Source of the DNA: Ectobacillus panaciterrae DSM 19096 | GTDB taxonomy: Bacteria; Bacillota; Bacilli; Bacillales; Bacillaceae_G | Assembly: GCF_000430785.1 (NCBI RefSeq) | Contig: NZ_AUMR01000054.1 | Coordinates: forward strand, 1 to 38,542 | DNA length: 38,542 nucleotides | Direction: 5' to 3' | In this document: positions 1-7,517 of the stretch, piece after piece | Numbering within the stretch: position 1 is the first letter of the stretch | How the letters are laid out: each line of letters starts with the position of its first letter | Notes under the pieces: generated by a model | The model's input: only the letters and a program-made list of their open reading frames with translations | Told to the model about the DNA's origin: nothing | The model's database searches: none | Made by a program: the position numbers and the translations under genes

Positions 1-178
1 GACGGTGTGTCTTGACCTGACTCGCCAACGTAGTTCATCGTGCTGAAACAGTTTCCTACTTCTACACTCACTCGGGCTTGAAAGCAAGGAACAGACTATA
101 CAAACCTAAAGGTCACGATTTGATATAGTTTTTTACGATTTTATACGAAATAAAATCAACTGTTCATAGCTCCTTCTA
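1..178. other. Unassigned edge sequence
   Basis: No convincing gene is visible here. On the minus strand an ATG at about position 43 opens a frame that runs off the window edge, but it has no ribosome site in front of it and I do not recognise the residues. The segment at about 1-110 is richer in G and C than the AT-rich DNA that follows. It could be the end of a neighbouring gene or a mobile-element remnant, and the window is too short to decide. Confidence 0.3.
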
Positions 179-739
179 TTATTTACTCTCATTACAAATG
201 CCATGTAAAAGGATATCCATAACTGATTGAAGAATTTCGCCCATCGTTAATTTATTTTTAAGAGAAAACGTAGGATCATAAACTTGATTAATACTACCTA
301 GGTATAACTGTATGAATAACGGTAAATTTATTTTTCTAATAATTCCTTTTTCCATGCCCTGTACTAATAAATCCAGAACAACAGACCATTCTTCTTTTAA
401 GAATAAATCAAGCTTTATCCATTGCTCATAATGAAATTTTTTTAATTCAGCTAGCAAACGAATATCCATTAACTCAAAATCTTTTGGGATACAAATGAGA
501 ATTTGATTGATTTTTTCTAATAAGTCTAGCTGTTCGTCTTCGGCAATCTCTTTTTCTTTTTCTTTAATTCGTGAAATAAGTGTGTTAATCACCTGTTCAA
601 CAATTTCATCTTTTGAAGAGAAATATTCATAAATGGTTCGTTTACTAGTTGCTAATTGTTTTGCCAAATCACTGATAGTAAATGTAAATCCTTTTTGTTG
701 AATTAGATAAATTGTTTCTTTAATAATCCTCTCATTCAA
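179..739 (-). CDS. TetR/AcrR-family transcriptional regulator
   Basis: A 186-residue protein of normal TetR length. The N-terminal 50 residues form the family's helix-turn-helix: the segment ISDLAKQLATSKRTIYEYF matches the recognition region, followed by SSKDEIVEQV. The rest is an all-helical ligand and dimer domain with no recognisable ligand signature. Translation very likely starts at a TTG at 739, because AGGAGGAG lies five bases upstream; the nearby ATG is in another frame. A sigma-A promoter and a palindrome lie just upstream, so autorepression is likely. The regulated partner gene is not identifiable: the neighbour downstream lies outside the window, and rocA upstream in the same orientation has its own terminator. 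Assignment to the family is secure; the ligand and targets are unknown. Confidence 0.9.
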   Translation of the reverse strand: MNERIIKETIYLIQQKGFTFTISDLAKQLATSKRTIYEYFSSKDEIVEQVINTLISRIKEKEKEIAEDEQLDLLEKINQILICIPKDFELMDIRLLAELKKFHYEQWIKLDLFLKEEWSVVLDLLVQGMEKGIIRKINLPLFIQLYLGSINQVYDPTFSLKNKLTMGEILQSVMDILLHGICNESK

Positions 740-757
740 AATAACTCCTCCTAGCCC

Positions 758-787
758 ATGGTACTAGTAATAATTTTATAGTACCAT
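758..787. promoter_or_regulatory. Probable operator of the TetR-family gene
   Basis: A perfect inverted repeat with 9-base arms, ATGGTACTA and TAGTACCAT, separated by 12 bases. It covers the expected transcription start and the leader of the TetR-family gene. This is the usual position for an autoregulatory operator. Binding is inferred. Confidence 0.6.
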
Positions 788-791
788 TAGT

Positions 792-820
792 ATCATAAAC
801 CAAAAATATCCAAATGTAAA
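792..820 (-). promoter_or_regulatory. Sigma-A promoter of the TetR-family gene
   Basis: Read on the minus strand, the -35 is TTTACA (820-815) and the -10 is TATGAT (797-792), with exactly 17 bases between. Transcription would start near 785, inside the palindrome at 758-787. Confidence 0.65.
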
Positions 821-834
821 CCAAAAATATCCAA
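797..834. repeat. 17-base direct repeat over the promoter
   Basis: The sequence AAACCAAAAATATCCAA occurs at 797-813 and again at 818-834, a period of 21 bases. The first copy lies in the promoter spacer and the second overlaps and extends past the -35. A two-turn spacing puts both copies on the same DNA face, so this could be a second regulator site, or a simple duplication. Confidence 0.6.
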
Positions 835-925
835 TATAAAGTTCTGATGCAAGAAATCTATTAAACTGGAACATCCTGATACTACTACTTTAAAAAAGGT
901 GCGTGATCCCATACCCATCAAAAAC

Positions 926-961
926 AAAAAACCTCCCCGAATTTCCTCGGGAAGGTTTTTT
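926..961 (-). terminator. Rho-independent terminator after rocA
   Basis: Arms ACCTCCCCGA (931-940) and TCGGGAAGGT (947-956) pair with one wobble around a six-base loop, flanked by A and T runs. It lies just past the rocA stop codon. The symmetrical A/T flanks mean it could stop transcription from both sides. Confidence 0.8.
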
Positions 962-969
962 GCTGTATA

Positions 970-2517
970 TTAAAGCGTTTCAGAAGTTGTTTTTGCTTGC
1001 ATATGAAGAAGCAAGTAGTCAGGTCCGCCCGCTTTGGAGTCGGTACCGGACATGTTGAAGCCGCCGAATGGCTGATAGCCTACAATCGCGCCTGTGCAGC
1101 CGCGGTTGAAGTAAAGGTTACCAACATGGAAGTCTTCGCGTGCTTTTTCGATGTGCGCACGGTTATTGGAGATAACTGCTCCTGTTAAACCGAACTCTGT
1201 ATTATTTGCGATATCAAGCGCATGGTCGAAGTCTTTCGCTTTGCAGAACGCTACAACTGGTCCGAAGATTTCTTCCTTCATCAGGCGTGCATCTTCTGCT
1301 ACGTCTGCGATGATTGTAGGTTGGATGAACCAGCCTTTGGAATCGTCTCCTTCGCCGCCTGCCATAAGCTTGCCTTCTTCTTTGCCGATTTGTACATAGC
1401 TCATAACTTTGTCGAATGCACCCTGGTCATTTACAGGGCCCATGGAGATGTTTTGCTCAACAGGGTTGCCTACTGTTAATTTTTTCGTTAATTCCACTGC
1501 TCTTTCCAATACTGTATCGTATACATCTTCTACGATTACAGCGCGGGAGCAAGCGGAGCATTTTTGTCCGGAGAATCCGAACGCGGATGCAACGATAGAT
1601 TGTGCCGCTAATTCTAAGTCTGCTTCTTTATCTACTACGATTGTATCTTTTCCGCCCATTTCAGCGATTACGCGTTTCAGCCAGATTTGACCTGGGTTTA
1701 CTTTCGCTGCACGCTCGTAAATGCGGATACCGACTTCTTTAGAGCCTGTGAAGCTGACGAAGCGTGTACGAGGATGATCTACTAAGTAGTCGCCTACTTC
1801 AGAGCCGCTTCCCGGAACGAAGTTTACTACGCCTGCAGGAAGTCCTGCTTCTTCTAATACTTCTATGAATTTCGCCGCAACAACCGGAGTTGTACTAGCA
1901 GGCTTTAATAGTACTGTGTTGCCGGATACTAATGCAGCCGTAGTCATACCCGCCATGATTGCGAACGGGAAGTTCCAAGGAGAGATGATTACGCCTACTC
2001 CTAATGGAATGTAAGAGAAACGGTTATATTCGATCGGACGGCTTTCAACTGGAATGCCGTCTTTAATTTTCAACATTTGACGACCATAGTATTCCATGAA
2101 GTCAATTGCTTCTGCAGTATCTGCATCCGCTTCTCTCCAAGGCTTTCCTGCTTCCTTTGTAAGAATCGCAGAGAATTCATACTTTCTGCGGCGAACGATT
2201 GCAGCGGCACGGAATAAAATGTCTGCACGCATTTCCGGATTGGATTTTCTCCAAGTTTGGAACGTTGCATCTGCGATTTGCATTGCTTGTTCCGCAAGCT
2301 CACGGCTCGCCTTAGACACGCGTCCGATTACTTCTTCTTTATTAGCAGGGTTCACGGATACAATCTTATCTTCCGTTGTAATGCGCTCGCCCCCGATGAT
2401 TAGTGGATAGTCTTGTCCAAGGTAAGATTCTACCTTCTTCAATCCCTCTTCAAATGCTAGTTTGTTGGTCTCTACTGAGAAATCTGTAAAAGGCTCATGT
2501 TTGTATGCTACTACCAT
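970..2517 (-). CDS. rocA: L-glutamate gamma-semialdehyde (1-pyrroline-5-carboxylate) dehydrogenase
   Basis: An aldehyde dehydrogenase-superfamily enzyme of 515 residues, the usual length of Bacillus RocA/PruA. It oxidises glutamate gamma-semialdehyde (from proline, arginine or ornithine breakdown) to glutamate with NAD+. The cofactor region ISPWNFPFA is at about 178-187, the general-base glutamate is E286 in AEMGGK, and the catalytic cysteine is C320 in [10 protein letters not shown]. The start chosen is the ATG at 2517, nine bases after AGGAGG; a longer frame with extra basic residues begins at 2559 but runs through the leader and cre-like site. No putB-like proline dehydrogenase gene is adjacent. 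B. subtilis has two such enzymes (RocA and PutC), and sequence alone does not separate them well; the symbol is by family. Confidence 0.95.
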   Translation of the reverse strand: MVVAYKHEPFTDFSVETNKLAFEEGLKKVESYLGQDYPLIIGGERITTEDKIVSVNPANKEEVIGRVSKASRELAEQAMQIADATFQTWRKSNPEMRADILFRAAAIVRRRKYEFSAILTKEAGKPWREADADTAEAIDFMEYYGRQMLKIKDGIPVESRPIEYNRFSYIPLGVGVIISPWNFPFAIMAGMTTAALVSGNTVLLKPASTTPVVAAKFIEVLEEAGLPAGVVNFVPGSGSEVGDYLVDHPRTRFVSFTGSKEVGIRIYERAAKVNPGQIWLKRVIAEMGGKDTIVVDKEADLELAAQSIVASAFGFSGQKCSACSRAVIVEDVYDTVLERAVELTKKLTVGNPVEQNISMGPVNDQGAFDKVMSYVQIGKEEGKLMAGGEGDDSKGWFIQPTIIADVAEDARLMKEEIFGPVVAFCKAKDFDHALDIANNTEFGLTGAVISNNRAHIEKAREDFHVGNLYFNRGCTGAIVGYQPFGGFNMSGTDSKAGGPDYLLLHMQAKTTSETL

Positions 2518-2539
2518 AGTCAAATGCCTCCTCTTTTTA

Positions 2540-2553
2540 ATAAAGCGTTTACA
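2540..2553 (-). promoter_or_regulatory. cre-like site (CcpA) in the rocA leader
   Basis: On the minus strand TGTAAACGCTTTAT matches the catabolite-responsive element core (TG-n-AA-n-CG-n-T-T) except at the last two bases. It lies about 7-20 bases past the predicted transcription start, a position at which CcpA acts as a block. Carbon repression of this catabolic gene is inferred. Confidence 0.6.
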
Positions 2554-2566
2554 TTTCACAATTCCT

Positions 2567-2595
2567 ATTCTACATGATTATTATGATTAGTTCAA
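2567..2595 (-). promoter_or_regulatory. Sigma-A promoter of rocA
   Basis: On the minus strand the -35 is TTGAAC (2595-2590) and the -10 is TAGAAT (2572-2567), with 17 bases between. I saw no -24/-12 (sigma-L) element of the kind used by B. subtilis rocABC, so control here may differ from B. subtilis. Confidence 0.65.
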
Positions 2596-2599
2596 ACTT

Positions 2600-3131
2600 T
2601 CATGAAATGATACCCTTGCATAATACGCATAAACATGCAAAGAGGCGTTGTGAGCGCAATCTACTTACTATTTGGAGCTTCATCAATGTCTTTTTTGCTC
2701 GGTATTTATAATATTAACTTAAATAATTTATGTATAAAGCAGACTTTATTTTGATTTCTCTATTCTCCTATAATCAGCTTATTTTTTCCATGATACGATA
2801 AACAAACCTCTTTCTTAGCCATGACACAGCTGGAATAGAAGGAATAAAGCGTTCTTTTGTACCTTTTTATATGCAAAATTTTATACATTCTATATTTTTT
2901 TGAAATAACATAAATTTATTTTTAAAAACTTTGCGACTGTATATTTATACCCCAAAGCATATTCAATTATATTCCATATTTTTAAATAAGAGTCAGTTCT
3001 ATGTCAGGAAGTTTCTATTGTATGTTAAAGATGCTTCATTTACACACATATCCAAGTGAAATACATAATTTGGAATTATTGAGAAAACATATATGAATAA
3101 TGACTAACTTAACAAAAGGTGGAACGGCATT
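2600..3131. other. AT-rich intergenic region before the germination operon
   Basis: No coding frame in this stretch is supported. It is very AT-rich and should hold the promoter of the downstream germinant receptor operon. Such operons are normally read by forespore sigma-G; several CATA-type boxes lie between about 3050 and 3110, but none has a properly spaced partner, so I do not mark a promoter. A ribosome site, AAGGTGG, is at 3117-3123. Confidence 0.5.
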
Positions 3132-4700
3132 GTGTGGAAACCATCTGGTACAAAGCATAAAAGACGCTTGAAGGGTTCTGAGAAGCTGCACTATTCAAAT
3201 TCCATGCCTTTATATGATGAATTGCATAAAAATATCGCCAAAATAAAAGACGAGCTGGGAGACAGTTCGGATTTGAGCATCCGATTCCTGAAAGAGGATG
3301 CCCCTGCCTCTTTCGTTATTTCTGTTATTCATATCGATGGCATCTCGGATGAACAAATCATTAACCAGCATATTATAGAACCTTTATTGGAATACAAATC
3401 AAAGTTACATTCACCTTCTTCTGCAGATATACACAAGGAAGGGTTGGAACGGGTTATATCCGGTTCAACACTAGAGACCGGAATAAACTTCGCGGAAGTG
3501 TTATTAGCTATTGTATCCGGGAGTACAGTTATTTTGATTGACGGTTGTGTACAAGCTCTAATCGTCAGTACAGGGAAAGTGAAATCCCGCAGCATAGCCG
3601 AACCGACTACTCAAACTGTCATCCGCGGACCGAAAGACAGCTTTACAGAGAGTCTTCGCACGAATACTTCTCTCGTTCGATCCCGTATTCACAGTCCATA
3701 CTTGCGTCTGGAATCGATGCAAATTGGAGAAGTGACGCGTACAGACGTGGAAATCATGTATATAGAAGGAATTGCAGAGCAATCCATTGTAAGAGAAGTA
3801 AAAAAGCGGCTCCAAGACATTAAAATAGACGGTATTTTAGAATCTGGATATATTGAATCTTTGATAAAAGATGATTCATATACACCTTTTCCTATGGTGT
3901 TACATACGGAACGACCGGATGTGATAGTAGGTAATTTATTGGAGGGACGGGTTGCATTATTCGTTAACGGCACTCCTTTCGTATTAATCGTTCCCGCTGT
4001 ATTCGTTCAATTTTTCCAGTCACCGGAAGATTACTATCAAAATCAATATATTGGTACTACTTTAAGAATTTTGCGCTTTGTAGCTTTTTTCTTATCTTTA
4101 TACGCTCCCGCTCTTTATGTCGCAGTTATTGCACATCATCAAGGGTTGATTCCTACCGTCTTACTTGTAAATTTAGCTGCGCAGCGGGAAGGAGTTCCTT
4201 TCCCTGCGATAGTCGAAGCATTGCTTATGGAGGCTACATTCGAGGTTTTACGGGAAGCGGGAATCCGCATGCCAAGGGCGGTAGGACAAGCGATGTCTAT
4301 TGTAGGCGCATTGATCTTGGGGCAAGCGGCGGTACAGGCTGGTATTGTTTCAGCTGCCATGGTAATTGTTGTTTCTATTACCGCTATCGCCAGTTTTGCA
4401 ATACCGTATTACAATCTCGCCATTACCGGCCGGCTTCTCCGGTTTCTTTTACTGCTTATAGCTTCCTTTATCGGGTTATACGGGATACTGCTCGGTACAC
4501 TTTTCATTGCTTTACATATGTGCAGCTTACGCTCTTTCGGCGTGCCTTATATAACTCCTCTGGCTCCGTTCCGGACAGACGAGCAAAAGGACGTATTGTT
4601 CACTTTCCCGTTAAAATCGCTTATAAAGAGACCCTCTCCAGCGAAACAAGGGGATAAAATACGCATGAGTAATGAAGATGGTGATTTGAATGAACAATAG
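3132..4700 (+). CDS. Spore germination protein, GerA family (A subunit)
   Basis: The A subunit of an inner spore membrane nutrient germinant receptor, 522 residues. A soluble N-terminal half of about 270 residues is followed by hydrophobic segments at roughly 275-300, 315-340, 390-430 and 440-472. Family hallmarks are VISGSTLETG, GCVQALIVSTGKVKSRSIAEP, RGPKDSFTESLRTNTSLVRSRI (the conserved GPxxxFxExLxxNxxLxRxRI block), PFPMVLHTERPD and the P-rich QSPEDYY stretch. The start is a GTG, nine bases after AAGGTGG. It overlaps the next gene by 11 bases, so A and C are coupled. The order A-C-B with a convergent small D gene resembles the gerK locus of B. subtilis, but several B. cereus-group receptors share the A-C-B order, so no symbol is given. 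Confidence 0.93.
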   Translation: MWKPSGTKHKRRLKGSEKLHYSNSMPLYDELHKNIAKIKDELGDSSDLSIRFLKEDAPASFVISVIHIDGISDEQIINQHIIEPLLEYKSKLHSPSSADIHKEGLERVISGSTLETGINFAEVLLAIVSGSTVILIDGCVQALIVSTGKVKSRSIAEPTTQTVIRGPKDSFTESLRTNTSLVRSRIHSPYLRLESMQIGEVTRTDVEIMYIEGIAEQSIVREVKKRLQDIKIDGILESGYIESLIKDDSYTPFPMVLHTERPDVIVGNLLEGRVALFVNGTPFVLIVPAVFVQFFQSPEDYYQNQYIGTTLRILRFVAFFLSLYAPALYVAVIAHHQGLIPTVLLVNLAAQREGVPFPAIVEALLMEATFEVLREAGIRMPRAVGQAMSIVGALILGQAAVQAGIVSAAMVIVVSITAIASFAIPYYNLAITGRLLRFLLLLIASFIGLYGILLGTLFIALHMCSLRSFGVPYITPLAPFRTDEQKDVLFTFPLKSLIKRPSPAKQGDKIRMSNEDGDLNEQ

Positions 4701-5877
4701 ACTCTGTATTCTTTTTATTTTCGTATTTTTTATCCTCACTGGCTGCTCTAACTATAAAGAATTAAATCAAGTAGCCATTGTAGTAGGGATGGGTATAGAT
4801 TACATCCCCAAAAAAGATGTATATGAAGTAACATTTCAAATCATCAATCCAAGCGGAAATATTGCACAAGGCAGCAGCGGCGGGCCATCTGTTCCTGTTC
4901 TTAGTTATAAAGATACAGGGAAAACCATTTCTGAAGCTGCACGAAATTCGTCTAAACGCTTTTCCCGCCAAAATATTTATTCCCATATCGCTTTAATAGT
5001 CATCGGCGAGCAATTAGCTAAAAAGAAATCTTTGAATTTTATATTTGATGTATTCGAACGCGATGCAAAGATACGCGTAAACATTCCGGTGTTAATTGCG
5101 CGGAATGCAAGTGTACCAAAGATAATGAACATACTTCCGGCATTAGATAAAGTTCCCGTGAAATCCTTAATCGGGAAACTCGAAAATACATCCAAATTAT
5201 TGGGAGAGAATGGAGAAGTTTTGATTTATGAAGTAATTGGAGCACTATCCAGCAAAGGAAGGGAACCGGCTATTAGCGGGATAAGTGTAAATGACCCTAG
5301 AAATATAGGGAATTCCGCAGAGAACTATAAAAAGGTAAGAAACGCATCTGCTTTCTTAAATGGAGTTGGAGTTTTTAAAAACGGAAAGCTTGTCGGGTGG
5401 CTAGATGGAAAACAAGCAAAGTCAATTCAAGTTGTCGGCAATACATTGAAACAAACAAATTTGCGAATCCCTTGCAATAAAAAAAGATATAATTCTATGC
5501 AGGTAGACCGCCTGCATAGCGATGTGAAAGTGGATATAAAGAATAATCAAGCTAATATCAACATCTACACTTACGCAAGCGGGATTCTTGACGAAATATT
5601 ATGCACCAAGGATATAAGTAACGACAAAGTGATAAAAGAGTTTGAACATGAAGCAGAGCAGGAATTAAAAAAGGAGGTGACAGGCGGCATTTTAAAAGCA
5701 CAAAAGCTGAAAAGCGATGTATTTGGTTTCGGGGATATTTTACATCGCACGCATCCTACGGAATGGGAAAAACAGAAAGAACATTGGGCTGAAACATTTG
5801 CAAAAGCAAACGTGAATGTTCATGTAAACATAAGTATTTCAGGAACAGGTATGAGAGTCAAACCTTACCCGTATTGA
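4690..5877 (+). CDS. Spore germination lipoprotein, GerC family (C subunit)
   Basis: A 395-residue lipoprotein subunit of the germinant receptor. The N-terminus has a hydrophobic signal ending in the lipobox ILTGC, with C19 as the lipidated cysteine, then the family's SNYKELNQVAIVVGMGIDY start, in which the NxxAIVxGxGID pattern is typical of GerAC proteins. The C-terminal part includes the helix EFEHEAEQELKKEV and the DVFGFGDILHRTHPTEWEK block seen across the family. The start overlaps the end of the A gene; GGTGAT in that gene serves as ribosome site. It is expected to be anchored on the outer face of the inner spore membrane. Ligand specificity cannot be read from this subunit. Confidence 0.93.
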   Translation: MNNRLCILFIFVFFILTGCSNYKELNQVAIVVGMGIDYIPKKDVYEVTFQIINPSGNIAQGSSGGPSVPVLSYKDTGKTISEAARNSSKRFSRQNIYSHIALIVIGEQLAKKKSLNFIFDVFERDAKIRVNIPVLIARNASVPKIMNILPALDKVPVKSLIGKLENTSKLLGENGEVLIYEVIGALSSKGREPAISGISVNDPRNIGNSAENYKKVRNASAFLNGVGVFKNGKLVGWLDGKQAKSIQVVGNTLKQTNLRIPCNKKRYNSMQVDRLHSDVKVDIKNNQANINIYTYASGILDEILCTKDISNDKVIKEFEHEAEQELKKEVTGGILKAQKLKSDVFGFGDILHRTHPTEWEKQKEHWAETFAKANVNVHVNISISGTGMRVKPYPY

Positions 5878-5894
5878 GGAAGAAGGCGATAACG

Positions 5895-6992
5895 ATGGAA
5901 CAGTTAAAAATCAATGGATTTCAATTGTTTTGCGTCATTTTCTTATTTGAATTAGGAAGCGCTGTCTTGGTAGGGTTAGCAAAAACAGCAATGCAAGATG
6001 GGTGGATTACAGTAGGATTGGCAATGATTTGCGGCTTGATACTGTATCTCGTATATGCCAAGCTGTATCAAACATATCCTGCTGTGCCGTTAACGAATTA
6101 TATCCGTAAAATCTGGGGGAACTATATTGGGTGGACAATTGGATTAGTATATGTCATTAGTTACATATATAGCGCTTCTAGAGTATTACGGGATTTTGAA
6201 GAGCTGTTGGTGACATCCGCATATTCAGCGACATCGCTTTTGACAGTGGGAATCTGCATGATCCTTTGCATTATGTATGCTGTGTACAAAGGGTTTGAAG
6301 TATTTGCCCGTGTAGCAGAACTTTGCTTTTTCATCATGTTTCTTGTGCTAATTGCCATTATTCTATTGGAATTTACGGGTGGATTGATTCACCTGGAAAA
6401 TCTGCAGCCAATTTTGGAACATGGTTGGCAGCCTGTATTCAAAGCATTGTTTCCCTCATCTTTAACATTCCCTTTTGGTGAGATGATAGCATTTACAATG
6501 ATTCTCCCTTATTTACATAACCAAAATACAGCGAAAAGGGCAGGAATTGCAGCAGTCACGGCCAGCGGTCTGTATTTCGTGTTATTCAAGGTTATTAACG
6601 TATCCATTCTCGGTGCGGATATCGTACTGCGTTCTGCATTCCCCATGCTCATCGCTGTTAGTTATATTAACGTGGCCAATTTTGTTCAACGGCTAGAAGC
6701 TTTAGTGATTATCAGTATGGTAGTTCTGGGATTTATAAAAGTAGCTATTTACTTCTTTTGCGCCGTTATTGGTTCGGCAGATTTGTTTCATGTAAAACAG
6801 TCAAGAAAGCTTATTTATCCAATCGGGTGCATTATATTAGTTTCTTCTATTGTTATAGCCCCTAACTATGTAGCTCACATAAATGAGTCACTGAAAGTTG
6901 TTACATACTATTTAGCCTTACCCTTACAAATCGTGATTCCAATTTTGCTGCTCATTACTGTATGGATTAAGAAAAAAATAAAAACAACTTAA
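5895..6992 (+). CDS. Spore germination permease-like protein, GerB family (B subunit)
   Basis: The B subunit of the germinant receptor, an amino acid/polyamine/organocation-type transporter fold with about ten membrane helices over 365 residues. The N-terminus MEQLKINGFQLFCVIFLFELGS is the typical GerB opening, and FPFGEMIAFTMILPYL near residue 190 is a conserved family segment. In this family the subunit is thought to bind the nutrient germinant. An in-frame TTG at 5874 would overlap the C gene, but the ATG at 5895 has GAAGG eight bases upstream and gives the usual N-terminus, so I prefer it. The stop codon lies inside the terminator hairpin that follows. Confidence 0.92.
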   Translation: MEQLKINGFQLFCVIFLFELGSAVLVGLAKTAMQDGWITVGLAMICGLILYLVYAKLYQTYPAVPLTNYIRKIWGNYIGWTIGLVYVISYIYSASRVLRDFEELLVTSAYSATSLLTVGICMILCIMYAVYKGFEVFARVAELCFFIMFLVLIAIILLEFTGGLIHLENLQPILEHGWQPVFKALFPSSLTFPFGEMIAFTMILPYLHNQNTAKRAGIAAVTASGLYFVLFKVINVSILGADIVLRSAFPMLIAVSYINVANFVQRLEALVIISMVVLGFIKVAIYFFCAVIGSADLFHVKQSRKLIYPIGCIILVSSIVIAPNYVAHINESLKVVTYYLALPLQIVIPILLLITVWIKKKIKTT

Positions 6993-7010
6993 CAAATGCT
7001 AAGTTGTTTT
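6981..7010. terminator. Bidirectional terminator shared by converging germination genes
   Basis: Perfect 11-base arms AAAACAACTTA (6981-6991) and TAAGTTGTTTT (7000-7010) around an 8-base loop, with A runs before and T runs after. The stop codons of both the B gene (plus) and the small D-type gene (minus) lie within the hairpin. Confidence 0.85.
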
Positions 7011-7232
7011 TATTTTTTGCACAATGTGGCGAAGTTTTGAAATGATGAGCGGAAGGAAAAAAACAAACACTAATATGTAATCCTCTTTTACCATATTACG
7101 TTTTAATTTCACAAACGCATATATAGATTGAAAAATGCTAAACCCCTGAAGTATATCCATGAGAACGATGATTCCTGTAGTAAGAACAAACAAAAGTAAA
7201 GATATCGCCATTAATTTCATAATCATCACCAT
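6999..7232 (-). CDS. Small two-helix membrane protein, probable germinant receptor D subunit
   Basis: A 77-residue protein with two hydrophobic segments (about 5-27 and 53-66) separated by a basic, charged loop (KLKRNMVKED) and a basic tail. Small two-helix D proteins of about 75 residues are known to be coded inside or next to germinant receptor operons of Bacillus, where they modulate germination; in B. subtilis one is coded beside gerK. Length, topology and position fit that family; I judge it from these features and not from a sequence match. Start: ATG at 7232 has AAGGA eight bases upstream. A second in-frame ATG at 7220 (MKLMAIS) is possible and would be needed if the sigma-G-like boxes at 7245-7274 are the promoter. 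Confidence 0.7.
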   Translation of the reverse strand: MVMIMKLMAISLLLFVLTTGIIVLMDILQGFSIFQSIYAFVKLKRNMVKEDYILVFVFFLPLIISKLRHIVQKIKTT

Positions 7233-7440
7233 AGCACTTTTCCTTATTATGCATAAGGCATTTCTTTTTTATGTAAAATGATCGGTAGTAGGTAAAAAGT
7301 ATATGTATTACAAGCTTATAATGTAATCAAACGTTTGTTTAAAGCTTTAAATCACTGTTTTTGATAAGAATAAATCAATAGCCACCTTTACTTTACATAA
7401 CATCTTACTATCGGTAGTTAATTTAATTACACTTCTATGA

Positions 7441-7469
7441 AAATACCCTGACTTATCGTCAGGGTATTT
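7441..7469 (-). terminator. Terminator after the penicillin-binding protein gene
   Basis: Arms AAATACCCTGAC (7441-7452) and GTCAGGGTATTT (7458-7469) pair perfectly around a 5-base loop. It lies 50 bases past the stop of the minus-strand PBP gene; the better T run is on the plus strand, so it may work both ways. Confidence 0.75.
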
Positions 7470-7517
7470 TTGTTATAGTAAGAACAGGTATGCCATGGAT
7501 GGGCAAGTCTTAATTGT

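Noticed and set aside
1-110. Group II intron or insertion sequence end at the window edge
   Set aside because: A GTGTG start and an ATG-led minus frame were considered, but there is not enough sequence for either and no terminal repeat is visible.
997-2410. Several plus-strand frames of 60-104 residues
   Set aside because: They lie antisense to the intact rocA gene, have no ribosome sites and show composition typical of frame shadows.
2518-2559. Longer rocA start giving an extra basic N-terminus
   Set aside because: It would translate the cre-like site and ribosome site; the ATG at 2517 is well placed after AGGAGG and gives the normal family length.
7328-7337. Palindrome CAAACGTTTG before the D-type gene
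   Set aside because: Short and isolated, with no regulator or promoter placed to use it.
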